Assembly (NCBI RefSeq): GCF_962719845.1
Contig: NZ_CAUIYF010000002.1
Span: 139,104 to 203,103, forward strand
Source of the DNA: Neisseria uirgultaei
GTDB lineage: Bacteria > Pseudomonadota > Gammaproteobacteria > Burkholderiales > Neisseriaceae
Direction: 5' to 3'
DNA length: 64,000 nucleotides
Made by a program: the position numbers and the translations under genes. Shown here one piece after another: positions 40,799 through 48,970 of the stretch. Numbering within the stretch: the stretch's first letter is position 1; each line of letters begins with the position of its first letter. Under the pieces are notes generated by a model. That model had not been told where the DNA came from, made no database searches, and worked only from the letters and a program-made list of their open reading frames with translations.

Positions 40799-42112
40799 TC
40801 AGACGGCATCGCTCAGGCTTTGCAGGCAGGCTTCCGCCGACGCGAAACCTGATTGTACGGCGGCTTCGAGTGTGGCGGGGTAGTGCGGGTGGAGGTAGTC
40901 GCCGGCGGGGAAGATGCGGTGCCGGTGCAGCCACGATAAATCCGGCGGCGGGGCATCGGCTGCGGTTGTGGCACGTTTTTCGGTAATGACGCGCACGGCT
41001 TCGGGTTCGTCCAAATGCGGAAGGATGCGTTTGAGGTCGGCGTGGACTTTGTCCGCCCACGCACGGTTTGCAAACGCGCCGACGCGGTCGGAAACGCTGA
41101 TGACGGCGGAGACTTCGTTTTCCGGCAAGCCGAGCCTGCCTCGGCAAAGCAGCCATTGTGCCGTGCCGTCGGCAAGTCCGGTCAGCGGGGCGGGCAGGCG
41201 GACGGGTTCGGCGTAGCGCAGATAGACGGTGGTGATGGCGTGGTAGCGAAGGTTTTGATATGCCGTCTGAACGTGTTCGGGCGTGCCTTCGGGCAGGAGC
41301 GCGGCGGCGTGGTAGGGCGCGGTGGCAAGTATGGCGGCATCGAAGGCTTCGCCGTTGACGAGCACTTTCCCGTCCGGGAGGGTGTTCAGACGGCATACGC
41401 GCGTTTCGAGGCGGATGTCCGCGCCGAGCCGTTGAAGCTCCGCCAAGGCGGGTTCGGCGACGATTGCACCCAAATCCTGCTTGGGTAGGAGATAGTCGCT
41501 GCCGGATTTTTTCGTCAGCACGCCGTCGGACAAAACATTGCACAACACGCGCAGGCTTGCGGTTTCCAAAGGCGTGTTGAGCGCGCCCCAGACCAAGGGC
41601 TGCCAAAACTGCATCACGGCGGCACGCGGCACGTTCCGCCGTTTCAGCCATTGCGCCACTGTCGCGTCGGGCTGTCCGAGGCGTGCGGACTTCTGCAAAT
41701 CGGACATATCGGCAAGCAGTTTGGCTTTGAATGCGGTCGGTACGCGCCGGGCAAGCAGCACGCCGCCCAAAATATGCAGCGGCGCGGGCAGGGGGAGGGC
41801 GCGGAACTGCAAACCGCCGTGCATATGCCAGTGCAGCGGTACGCGCAAAAAGGCGGCACGGGGGTCTGAACCGATGGTTTTCATCAGGCGCAACACGCCC
41901 CGGTATGCGCCGAGCAAAATGTGCTGCCCGTTGTCCAAAAAACTGAAACCGTCGGTATTTCCGGTCAGTGTGCGCGCCCTGCCGCCTGCCTGCCTGCCGG
42001 CTTCAAACAGGGTAACGTCGGCACGGCGTGCCAGCGATACGGCGGCGGACAGTCCTGCCCAGCCTGCGCCGATGACGGCGATTTTCGGGCGCGGATGCGG
42101 CGTGTTCATCAT
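40799..42112 (-). CDS. hpnE: Hydroxysqualene dehydroxylase (FAD-dependent)
   Basis: A 437-aa flavoprotein. The FAD motif is IAVIGAGWAGLSAAVSLARR (about 11-30), followed by FLDNGQHILLGAYRGVLRLM and RYHAITTVYLRYAEPVRLP, typical of HpnE. HpnE reduces hydroxysqualene to squalene, completing a three-enzyme route with HpnD and HpnC. hpnD lies 74 bases upstream on the same strand; hpnC is not in the window. A short REP2-like piece at the start supplies GGAATAAATG. Confidence 0.9.
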   Translation of the reverse strand: MMNTPHPRPKIAVIGAGWAGLSAAVSLARRADVTLFEAGRQAGGRARTLTGNTDGFSFLDNGQHILLGAYRGVLRLMKTIGSDPRAAFLRVPLHWHMHGGLQFRALPLPAPLHILGGVLLARRVPTAFKAKLLADMSDLQKSARLGQPDATVAQWLKRRNVPRAAVMQFWQPLVWGALNTPLETASLRVLCNVLSDGVLTKKSGSDYLLPKQDLGAIVAEPALAELQRLGADIRLETRVCRLNTLPDGKVLVNGEAFDAAILATAPYHAAALLPEGTPEHVQTAYQNLRYHAITTVYLRYAEPVRLPAPLTGLADGTAQWLLCRGRLGLPENEVSAVISVSDRVGAFANRAWADKVHADLKRILPHLDEPEAVRVITEKRATTAADAPPPDLSWLHRHRIFPAGDYLHPHYPATLEAAVQSGFASAEACLQSLSDAV

Positions 42113-42186
42113 TTATTCCTCCAATGGTTGAAACCCCGTTTTTCGGGGCGGCGGGGGTTGGGTTTTCCTGAAGGGCGGTATGCGCC
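42113..42186 (-). repeat. REP2-like fragment between hpnD and hpnE
   Basis: On the minus strand it contains CGGGGTTTCAACCATTGGAG leading to the hpnE ATG, the same GGTTTCAACCATT block as in other REP2-like copies. Confidence 0.5.
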
Positions 42187-43059
42187 TTATGCCCGTTGCG
42201 GCGTGCCGGGGCGCGGTTTGAATCCGAATAACCAGGTTTTCAGGGCAATGCGTTTTTTGCGCGGCGAAGGGAGGGCGATTTTGTATTTGAGGACGTTTTG
42301 CGCGCCGTCTCGGTCGATTTCGTTCAACAGCGCGTAATAAACCGCCGCCATAACCAGTCCGACTTTTTGGGCTTTTTTGTCGGCATCGGGCAGCAGCGAT
42401 ACGGCTTCGCGGTAGGTTTCGCGGGCGCGTTTGATTTGGAACGCCATCAGTTTGGCGAAATTTTCTGTCGGTCTGCATTGCAAAATCACGCCCGCAGGCA
42501 CGTCAAACCGCTGCATTTCCTCCATCGGCAGGTAAATCCGCCCATTACGGGCGTCTTCGCCGACATCGCGGATGATGTTTGTCAATTGTAAGGCAAGCCC
42601 CATCTTGTCGGCGTATTCCAGTGTTTGATTGTCTGAAAACCCCAAAATCCGCGCAATCAGGCAGCCGACTACGCCCGCGACGCGGCGGCAGTACAGTTTC
42701 AATTCTTCAAAACTGCCGTAACGCGCCCGAACCAAATCCATCTGCATCCCGTCGATTAAGGCTTCCAGTTCATATTTCGGCAGCTTGAAGGTTTCCTTAA
42801 CCTGCTGCAAAGCCTGATTGACGGGGTGTTCCGGCATCGCGCTGCCGAACACCTTGTCCAAATCGCCGCGCCACCAGTTCAATGTTGCCTGTGCAACATC
42901 GGGGTTGGAACATTCGTCAACCACATCGTCCAATTCGCGGCAAAAGGCATACAGAACCGTTACCGCATCCCGTTTTTCCTGAGTCAGGAAACGGAAGCCC
43001 GACAAAAAACTGGAGCGGCTTTCTTCTGCTTTTTGGCGGCAATAGTCGAGTCCTTTCAC
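42187..43059 (-). CDS. hpnD: Presqualene diphosphate synthase (squalene/phytoene synthase family)
   Basis: A 290-aa enzyme joining two farnesyl diphosphates to presqualene diphosphate. The two Asp-rich motifs are YAFCRELDDVVDE (about 36-48) and LTNIIRDVGEDARNGRIYLP (about 157-176). The YCRRVAGVVGCLIARILG segment is also diagnostic. The start is GTG at 43059. It sits directly upstream of hpnE. No squalene-hopene cyclase lies in the window, so the end use of the product is unclear. Confidence 0.9.
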   Translation of the reverse strand: MKGLDYCRQKAEESRSSFLSGFRFLTQEKRDAVTVLYAFCRELDDVVDECSNPDVAQATLNWWRGDLDKVFGSAMPEHPVNQALQQVKETFKLPKYELEALIDGMQMDLVRARYGSFEELKLYCRRVAGVVGCLIARILGFSDNQTLEYADKMGLALQLTNIIRDVGEDARNGRIYLPMEEMQRFDVPAGVILQCRPTENFAKLMAFQIKRARETYREAVSLLPDADKKAQKVGLVMAAVYYALLNEIDRDGAQNVLKYKIALPSPRKKRIALKTWLFGFKPRPGTPQRA

Positions 43060-43229
43060 GATTTATATTCCTAATGATGGGCGGGAAAGGCGGATTTTAT
43101 CGGTATTTGGCGGCAGAGGGCAATTTCGGCGGCACGACCCAATCCTTAGCGGTTTGCTCAACTATCGGCGCAAATTCTGTTAAAATGCCGCCTTCCTTCC
43201 TTTACACACCGCACCGACAGGCAGAATTT

Positions 43230-45092
43230 ATGGCTCTTTTGCAAATTTCAGAACCGGGTATGTCCGCCGCCCCGCACCGGCACCGTTTGGCGGCAGGCAT
43301 CGATTTGGGTACGACCAACAGCCTGGTCGCCACCGTCCGCAGCGGCAGTGCAGCCTGCCTGCCCGATGCCGACGGGCGCGTTACCCTGCCTTCCGTCGTC
43401 CGCTATTTGGAAAACGGCGGCATTGAAGTCGGCAAAACCGCCCTGTCCGCGCAAAAATCCGACCCGCTGAATACCGTCAGCTCCGCCAAACGCCTTATCG
43501 GACGGACGCTTGCCGATCTGCATCAAAATACGCATTACCTGCCTTACCGTTTCGGCGACAATCAACGCGTTATCGAACTGCATACGCGGCAGGGGGTAAA
43601 AACGCCTGTCGAAGTGTCGGCGGAAATCCTCAAAACCCTCAAGGCGCGCGCCGAAGAAACCTTGGGCGGCGATTTGGTCGGCGTGGTGATTACCGTCCCC
43701 GCCTATTTCGACGACGCGCAACGCCAGGCCACCAAAGATGCCGCGCGTCTGGCGGGTTTGAACGTATTGCGACTGCTCAACGAACCCACCGCCGCCGCGA
43801 TTGCCTACGGGCTGGACAACGCCTCGGAAGGCACGTTTGTCGTCTATGACTTAGGGGGCGGCACATTCGACGTATCCGTATTGCAACTGACCAAAGGGCT
43901 GTTTGAAGTCAAAGCCACCGGCGGCAACAGCGCGTTGGGCGGCGACGATTTCGACCATCGTTTGTTCTGTTACCTGCTCGAACAAAACGGACTCTCCCAA
44001 CTCAACGAACAAGACAGCCAACTCCTGCTCTCGCTCGTCCGCGCCGCCAAAGAACAATTGACCACGCAAACCGAAGCGCGCATTCAGGCGACGCTTTCAG
44101 ACGGCATGGCAATCGACACAAGCATCAGTCGCGCCGAGTTCCACAACCTGACGCAGCATTTGGTGATGAAAACGCTCGAACCGGTCAAACAGGCGTTGAA
44201 AGATGCCGGTGTCGGTAAAAACGAAGTCAAAGGCGTGATTATGGTTGGCGGTTCGACCCGTATGCTGCACGTCCAGCAGGCGGTCGCCACCTTTTTCGGA
44301 CAAACCCCGCTGAACAACCTCAACCCCGACGAAGTCGTAGCGCTCGGTGCCGCCATACAGGCGAACGTCCTCGCAGGCAACAAAGCCGACGGCGAATGGC
44401 TGCTGCTGGACGTTACGCCCTTGTCGCTCGGTTTGGAAACCTACGGCGGCTTGGCGGAAAAAATCATCCCGCGCAATTCCACCATTCCCACCGCGCGCGC
44501 GCAGGACTTTACCACCTTCAAAGACGGTCAGACCGCGATGACGATACACGTCGTACAAGGCGAACGCGAACTGGTTGCCGACTGCCGCAGTCTTGCCAAA
44601 TTCACCCTTCGCGGCATTCCGCCTATGGCGGCGGGTGCGGCGCGTATCCGTGTAACCTTCCAAATCGATGCCGACGGTTTGCTGTCCGTTTCCGCCCAAG
44701 AACAGAGCACCGGCGTACACGCGCAAATCGAAGTCAAACCCTCCTACGGCTTGGACGACGACACCATCACCCAAATGCTCAAAGACAGTATGAGCAACGC
44801 CGCCGAAGATATGGCGGCACGCGCCCGCGCCGAAGCCGTGGTCGAAGCCGAAAGCCTGACCGATGCCGTCAACGCCGCCCTCGAGTTGGACAGCGATTTG
44901 CTGGAAGTCGAAGAATTGCAACAGATTCGGCAAGGCATCGCCGATTTGCAAGGCCGTCTGAAAGACGGAAAAGCCGAAGACATCCGCACCGCCGTCGCCA
45001 AACTCAGCCGCAGCACCGACAACTTCGCCGCCAAACGCATGAACCGCAACATCCAACGCGCGCTGACAGGCCAGAGTGTCGATAATATTTGA
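43230..45092 (+). CDS. hscA: Fe-S assembly Hsp70 chaperone HscA
   Basis: A 620-aa Hsp70 specialised for transferring iron-sulfur clusters from IscU. ATPase motifs: AAGIDLGTTNSLVATVRSG (about 22-40), VYDLGGGTFDVSVLQL, VGGSTRMLHVQQAV. The substrate domain (LLLDVTPLSLGLETYGG) and the helical lid follow. Length matches HscA rather than DnaK. ATG 43230 is preceded by GGCAGAATT. It is separated from fdx by two unrelated genes, whereas in most proteobacteria the two are adjacent. Confidence 0.95.
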   Translation: MALLQISEPGMSAAPHRHRLAAGIDLGTTNSLVATVRSGSAACLPDADGRVTLPSVVRYLENGGIEVGKTALSAQKSDPLNTVSSAKRLIGRTLADLHQNTHYLPYRFGDNQRVIELHTRQGVKTPVEVSAEILKTLKARAEETLGGDLVGVVITVPAYFDDAQRQATKDAARLAGLNVLRLLNEPTAAAIAYGLDNASEGTFVVYDLGGGTFDVSVLQLTKGLFEVKATGGNSALGGDDFDHRLFCYLLEQNGLSQLNEQDSQLLLSLVRAAKEQLTTQTEARIQATLSDGMAIDTSISRAEFHNLTQHLVMKTLEPVKQALKDAGVGKNEVKGVIMVGGSTRMLHVQQAVATFFGQTPLNNLNPDEVVALGAAIQANVLAGNKADGEWLLLDVTPLSLGLETYGGLAEKIIPRNSTIPTARAQDFTTFKDGQTAMTIHVVQGERELVADCRSLAKFTLRGIPPMAAGAARIRVTFQIDADGLLSVSAQEQSTGVHAQIEVKPSYGLDDDTITQMLKDSMSNAAEDMAARARAEAVVEAESLTDAVNAALELDSDLLEVEELQQIRQGIADLQGRLKDGKAEDIRTAVAKLSRSTDNFAAKRMNRNIQRALTGQSVDNI

Positions 45093-45168
45093 TACTTAAA
45101 CGGTTTCAGACGGCACAGATATAACCTGATGCCGTCTGAAGGCTCGAAAACACTTGAAAAACATCGAT

Positions 45169-45825
45169 ATGGAAAAGTCAGGCATTGTCTATCTGATGAA
45201 AACCGTCATCAAGGGCGTGTATAAAATCGGCATTTCGGACGTAAGCAATTTTGAAGGCAGAATGCGCCATTTGGAAAACAACGGCTATGCGAACGTTGCC
45301 GGATTGGAACGCATCCTCGCCGTCAAAACCGACAATTACAAAGAAAAAGAAAACCTGCTCCATGAAATTTTCAGCAAAAGCAGGATCGGCGATACCGAAT
45401 TGTTCGCCGTGGACGAAAACCTTGTGAAACGTTTGTTTTTATCGCTTCGCGGCGAAATCGTGTTTCCGAAAAACGAAACGGCGGAATCGGAATTTGAAAA
45501 AAGCGTCCACGAACGCAGGCAGGAAGGGAATGCCGGGTCCGGCCGCAAACAACTGCTTGATTTGGTACGGCGCGGACACCAGGAATATCCTTACGCGCTG
45601 CCCCGGCTTTTGGCGGGCGCGGCATCCTACAAGCCGAAAAAATCGAAAATCCGCCTTTTTAAAGAAGCATATTTCGGCAAAAGCGGCACGAGGCTGACGG
45701 ACGAAATTGCAGACGGCATCCATATTTACACCTGTTTTTCGCAGGCGGATTTGGAAAAAGCCTATTCCGAATATTTGGAACTTTTCAAATCCGAATCGGA
45801 TGCCGAAGGCAGAAAACCGCGGTAA
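45169..45825 (+). CDS. GIY-YIG-like nuclease family protein
   Basis: A 218-aa protein with an N-terminal GIY-YIG-type (T5orf172/MUG113-like) fold: GIVYLMKTVIKGVYKIGIS (residues about 4-22), where IVYL and YKIGIS stand for the two name motifs. RMRHLE and a Glu-rich LLHEIFSKSRIGDTELFAV follow. The C-terminal half is basic and of unknown role. The start is uncertain: ATG 45169 or an in-frame TTG at 45154. It lies between hscA and the DUF2314 gene, and the reverse-ordered DUS pair upstream sets it apart from hscA. Confidence 0.7.
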   Translation: MEKSGIVYLMKTVIKGVYKIGISDVSNFEGRMRHLENNGYANVAGLERILAVKTDNYKEKENLLHEIFSKSRIGDTELFAVDENLVKRLFLSLRGEIVFPKNETAESEFEKSVHERRQEGNAGSGRKQLLDLVRRGHQEYPYALPRLLAGAASYKPKKSKIRLFKEAYFGKSGTRLTDEIADGIHIYTCFSQADLEKAYSEYLELFKSESDAEGRKPR

Positions 45826-45860
45826 GGTGCAAACAAATACCGTACACGTTGAGGAGCAGT

Positions 45861-46622
45861 ATGATGGGCGATTCCGTCATTTATTATGTAGAACAGGCAG
45901 ACGAACCGGTAAACCGTGCCGGCGAACGCGCCCGTAAAACATTCAAATACTTTTGGCGCGAGCTTTTTTGGGAACGCCGCCGCATTATTCCCGCCCTGGA
46001 TTTTGCCATGGTCAAAGTCCCTTTTTTCCAAGACGGCGAAGACGGCGAAATTTGCGAACATATGTGGATCGACGATATTTATTTTGACGGTCTTTACATT
46101 TATGGTGTGCTGAACAATGAACCCGGCGAACTGACCAATGTCGAACAAGGCGAAAGCGTTTGCGTTCCGGTTGGCGACATCAGCGACTGGATGTTCGTGT
46201 GCAACGGCATCCCCTACGGCGGCTTTACCATACAGGCAATGCGCGGGCAGATGACGGAAGAGGAGCGCGCAGAACACGATGCCGCATGGGGAATCGATTT
46301 CGGCGATCCCGGGCAGGTATTGCTGGTGTATGAAGAAAAAGAACACCCCGAAAATCTGGAAGAGCATCCGATGTGCCGGAACTGTATTGACGATTTTCGG
46401 CAACAGTTGTCCCAAAATCCGGATTTTCTGCATGAGCAGGACGAAGACGGCTATACGCCGCTTCATCATGAAGCCATCGCAGGAAATGCACTTATGGTTC
46501 AAGCCATGCTTGAATACGGCGCAAATCCTGCCTCAAAGACATCGGAAGGCTATACCGCCCTCGATTTTGCCCGCCTGACGGGCTGGCAAAATGTTGCCGA
46601 CCTGCTCGAACCGCGACATTAG
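45861..46622 (+). CDS. DUF2314 protein with C-terminal ankyrin repeats
   Basis: A 253-aa cytosolic protein. The N-terminal and central part (KVPFFQDGEDGEICEHMWID, VPVGDISDWMFVCNGIPYGG) matches DUF2314. The end has ankyrin repeats: EDGYTPLHHEAIAGNALMVQ and SEGYTALDFARLTGWQNVA. Ankyrin repeats imply protein binding. ATG 45861 has AGGAG 5 bases upstream; the next codon is also ATG. It lies 35 bases after the GIY-YIG gene and 55 before fdx. Confidence 0.82.
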   Translation: MMGDSVIYYVEQADEPVNRAGERARKTFKYFWRELFWERRRIIPALDFAMVKVPFFQDGEDGEICEHMWIDDIYFDGLYIYGVLNNEPGELTNVEQGESVCVPVGDISDWMFVCNGIPYGGFTIQAMRGQMTEEERAEHDAAWGIDFGDPGQVLLVYEEKEHPENLEEHPMCRNCIDDFRQQLSQNPDFLHEQDEDGYTPLHHEAIAGNALMVQAMLEYGANPASKTSEGYTALDFARLTGWQNVADLLEPRH

Positions 46623-46677
46623 GCAGACAGTTTTCCGAAAAACGGACACAAACACTTTTTACAGAAAGACAATAAAA

Positions 46678-47019
46678 ATGCCCAAAATCACCGTACTTCC
46701 ACACACGACATTATGTCCCGAGGGTGCAGTCATCGATAACGCGCCCGAAGGCAAAACCGTCCTTGATGTGCTGCTCGACCACGACATCGAAGTCGATCAC
46801 GCCTGCGAAAAATCCTGTGCCTGCACCACCTGCCACGTCATCATCCGCAAAGGTTTCGACAGTTTGGAAGAGCCGACCGAATTGGAAGAAGACCTGCTCG
46901 ACCAGGCTTGGGGTTTGGAAGCCGATTCGCGCCTGAGTTGTCAGGCGGTTGTCGCCGGCGAGGATTTGATTGTGGAAATCCCTAAATACACCATCAACCA
47001 CGCGCGCGAAGAACACTGA
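46678..47019 (+). CDS. fdx: ISC-type [2Fe-2S] ferredoxin
   Basis: A 113-aa electron carrier for iron-sulfur cluster assembly. Cluster ligands are the three Cys of HACEKSCACTTCHVI plus a fourth in SRLSCQAVV. The adrenodoxin-like spacing and the GFDSLEEPTELEEDLLDQAW segment match ISC ferredoxins. ATG 46678 is preceded by AGAAAGACAA. It normally partners HscA/HscB, and hscA is 1.6 kb upstream on the same strand. Confidence 0.95.
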   Translation: MPKITVLPHTTLCPEGAVIDNAPEGKTVLDVLLDHDIEVDHACEKSCACTTCHVIIRKGFDSLEEPTELEEDLLDQAWGLEADSRLSCQAVVAGEDLIVEIPKYTINHAREEH

Positions 47020-47025
47020 GAGCAG

Positions 47026-47055
47026 GCCGTCTGAAGTCGGCGCGCTTCAGACGGC
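47026..47055 (+). terminator. DUS inverted-pair terminator after fdx
   Basis: GCCGTCTGAA and its complement with a 10-base GC-rich loop, 6 bases past the stop. Confidence 0.7.
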
Positions 47056-47120
47056 ATTGTTGCGCGGATAAGGCGCAATCGCCCGAAAACAGGCATTCGT
47101 ACAGGCGGAACTTTCGATTC

Positions 47121-47226
47121 TATAGTGAATTAAATTTAAATCAGGACAAGGCGGCGAGCCGCAGACAGTACAAATAGTACGGCAAGGCGAGCCAACGCTG
47201 TACCGGTTTAAATTTAATTCACTATA
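47121..47226. repeat. Correia element (CREE), about 106 bp form
   Basis: TATAGTGAATTAAATTTAAA to TTTAAATTTAATTCACTATA, with the ACAGTACAAATAGTACGG core. The terminal inverted repeats carry GTGAATT rather than GTGGATT. Confidence 0.9.
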
Positions 47227-47452
47227 TATTGATTTTTATCGGTTTTCTGACGGAACGGATTGGTGCGGCATCCGAGGCGGATTACTCGGGCGCGATGCAC
47301 GGGTATTTACCGGTTTTGCAGCTGGAAAAACCGTCGGCGGGTTATTTTCAGGGCGGCGGTCGGGCGGTATGCAGGATAGCGTTCCACTTTCGCTTCTATA
47401 TTGATTTTGATTGGTTTTCTGACGGAACGGCCCGATGCGGCATCCGAGACGG
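47225..47452. repeat. Direct repeat of about 56 bp beside the CREE
   Basis: Copies at 47225-47280 and 47397-47452 share GGTTTTCTGACGGAACGG and TGCGGCATCCGAG. The second copy is inside the 3' end of the gene at 47307-47894; the first lies beyond its stop. Confidence 0.75.
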
Positions 47453-47894
47453 CTTGCGTTTCTTCCTGTCCGCCTGCCGGATTTTCCTGTCCTTGCGCGA
47501 AACCGAAAGAGGTGGCGGCGCGGCGGACAAGGTCGAGATAGCGTCCTTCAAGCTCGGGGCAGGCGGCGGACACGCTTTCTACCGTAACCGTGAAGCCGCC
47601 GCCCGACCCGGCAAGGCGTTCCGCAATCTGCGTGTAGATGCGCCAACGCCGGGCGCGCAACATTGCCGCATCGCAACCGGAAGCCGCTTTATCCAAGGCA
47701 ATCAGACCGCGCCTGTTCCGGTAGTGAAGGCAAACCGTTACTCTGTAGAGGGTATGTTGTCCGTCCAATATTTGATACAGTTTGCGTATCAGCAGAATCA
47801 GACGGTCAAACTCCTCCATCTCCGACAGGGAGTCGGGATGGTCGGAAGCGGTATAAACCAGTTTGGACAATTTTGCGGCCAACGGATTGTTCAT
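47307..47894 (-). CDS. Hypothetical protein
   Basis: A 195-aa cytosolic protein of unknown family (MNNPLAAKLSKLVYTASDH, EFDRLILLIRKLYQILDGQH, YRNRRGLIALDKAASGCDAA). The last 60 residues are rich in Gln, Ala and Arg. The ATG at 47894 has AAGGAAG 4 bases upstream, supplied by a REP2-like repeat. The 3' end overlaps a 56-base direct repeat next to a Correia element, so the C-terminus may have been altered. Confidence 0.65.
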   Translation of the reverse strand: MNNPLAAKLSKLVYTASDHPDSLSEMEEFDRLILLIRKLYQILDGQHTLYRVTVCLHYRNRRGLIALDKAASGCDAAMLRARRWRIYTQIAERLAGSGGGFTVTVESVSAACPELEGRYLDLVRRAATSFGFAQGQENPAGGQEETQAVSDAASGRSVRKPIKINIEAKVERYPAYRPTAALKITRRRFFQLQNR

Positions 47895-48015
47895 CAATCT
47901 TCCTTGTCGGTTGAAACCCCGCTCTTCGGGGCGGTAGAATCAGATTTGTTTGGGAGGGGCAACTCCTCCCAGATCAGGACACATAGGGTGGTGTCCGGCG
48001 AGTTGAAACATTCAG
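47895..48015 (-). repeat. REP2-like repeat at a gene start
   Basis: On the minus strand it carries GGGGTTTCAACCGACAAGGA next to the ATG at 47894, and further upstream CCTCCCAAACAAATCTGATT, matching the body of the copies at 31416 and 32812. Confidence 0.6.
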
Positions 48016-48091
48016 CCATCCTCAAAGGGCGGCAGTTTTGCCGAAACATATTCTACACGGCTTCAATGCCGGACGATAAAAGGAAATTCAT

Positions 48092-48289
48092 ATGAAATGG
48101 ACCGACACCCGGCGCATCGCCGAAGAACTCTACGACCTGCACGGCGAAACCATCGATCCCAAAACCGTGCGCTTTACCCGGCTGCGCGACCTGATTATGG
48201 CATTGCCCGAATTTGACGACGATCCCGCCCGTTGCGGCGAACGCATACTCGAGGCCGTGCAGCAGGCATGGATAGACGAGGCAGAATAA
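48092..48289 (+). CDS. iscX: Iron-sulfur assembly protein IscX
   Basis: A 65-aa acidic protein that binds IscS and modulates cluster assembly. The sequence MKWTDTRRIAEELYDLHG, then DPKTVRFTRLRDLIMALPEF and the end ILEAVQQAWIDEAE is a full match to the family. AAAAGGAAA lies 7 bases before the ATG. It is the third Fe-S gene of this region, after hscA and fdx, and normally sits directly after fdx. Here a minus-strand gene and a CREE intervene. Confidence 0.94.
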   Translation: MKWTDTRRIAEELYDLHGETIDPKTVRFTRLRDLIMALPEFDDDPARCGERILEAVQQAWIDEAE

Positions 48290-48356
48290 GTTTCGCGAAT
48301 GCCGTCTGAAATACGGCGGTACGCGGTTCGTGCTTCTGTTTGCGGCATGAACGGTT

Positions 48357-48758
48357 TTACCAGTCTCCTTTTTTCAGCCTGTCCAGTTGGCGGCGGTCGC
48401 GCTTGGTCGGCCTGCCGTCGGGATAGGCGGAAGTGATGCGGCTGAAGCGGTCGAGCTGTTTGCGCTCTTCCCTCAATTCGGCGGTTTGCAGGTCTTCTTC
48501 ATAAAGCAGCCGCGCCTCCGATGCCGGGTGGCGTTGGTGGTTCAAACCTTTAACCTTGATTTTATAGGGAAGGGAATTGAGCGTCAGGTCGATAATATCG
48601 CCGATGTCTATGGTTTTACTGTTTTTGACCTTCGAGCCGTTTACTTGAACCCTACCCAGTTCGATGTGCTTTTGCGCAAGGGAACGGGTTTTAAAAAAAC
48701 GTGCCGCCCAAAGCCATTTGTCCAGCCGCATGGCGGAAGAATCGTGCTTGTCTTTCAT
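48357..48758 (-). CDS. hslR: Ribosome-associated heat-shock protein Hsp15 (S4 domain)
   Basis: A 133-aa basic protein that rescues stalled 50S subunits carrying peptidyl-tRNA. The S4 RNA-binding domain covers about residues 10-70: MRLDKWLWAARFFKTRSLAQ, ELGRVQVNGSKVKNSKTI. The tail is very basic (GRPTKRDRRQLDRLKK). Length matches Hsp15. It is convergent with iscX and divergent from accA with a 212-base gap. Confidence 0.93.
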   Translation of the reverse strand: MKDKHDSSAMRLDKWLWAARFFKTRSLAQKHIELGRVQVNGSKVKNSKTIDIGDIIDLTLNSLPYKIKVKGLNHQRHPASEARLLYEEDLQTAELREERKQLDRFSRITSAYPDGRPTKRDRRQLDRLKKGDW

Positions 48759-48970
48759 ACGATTTTGTTTGAAATAATTGAATTTGTTTCGAGTTTAGCA
48801 TAAGATACGCCGCCTTATAACTAGTATATATGCACTAATCCCCCTGTTTCCCATGCTGCCCGAACACAAAAAGAGGGTGTGGAAAAGCCGTTTTGGACAA
48901 TAAATTAACTGCGGAATATGCACAAATAGCGTATGATAGCGGCAGAATCTGTTGATGAGAGCTTCATTTT

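Noticed and set aside
44097..45056. Long minus-strand frame inside hscA
   Set aside because: It mirrors the codon pattern of hscA and shows no independent motifs.
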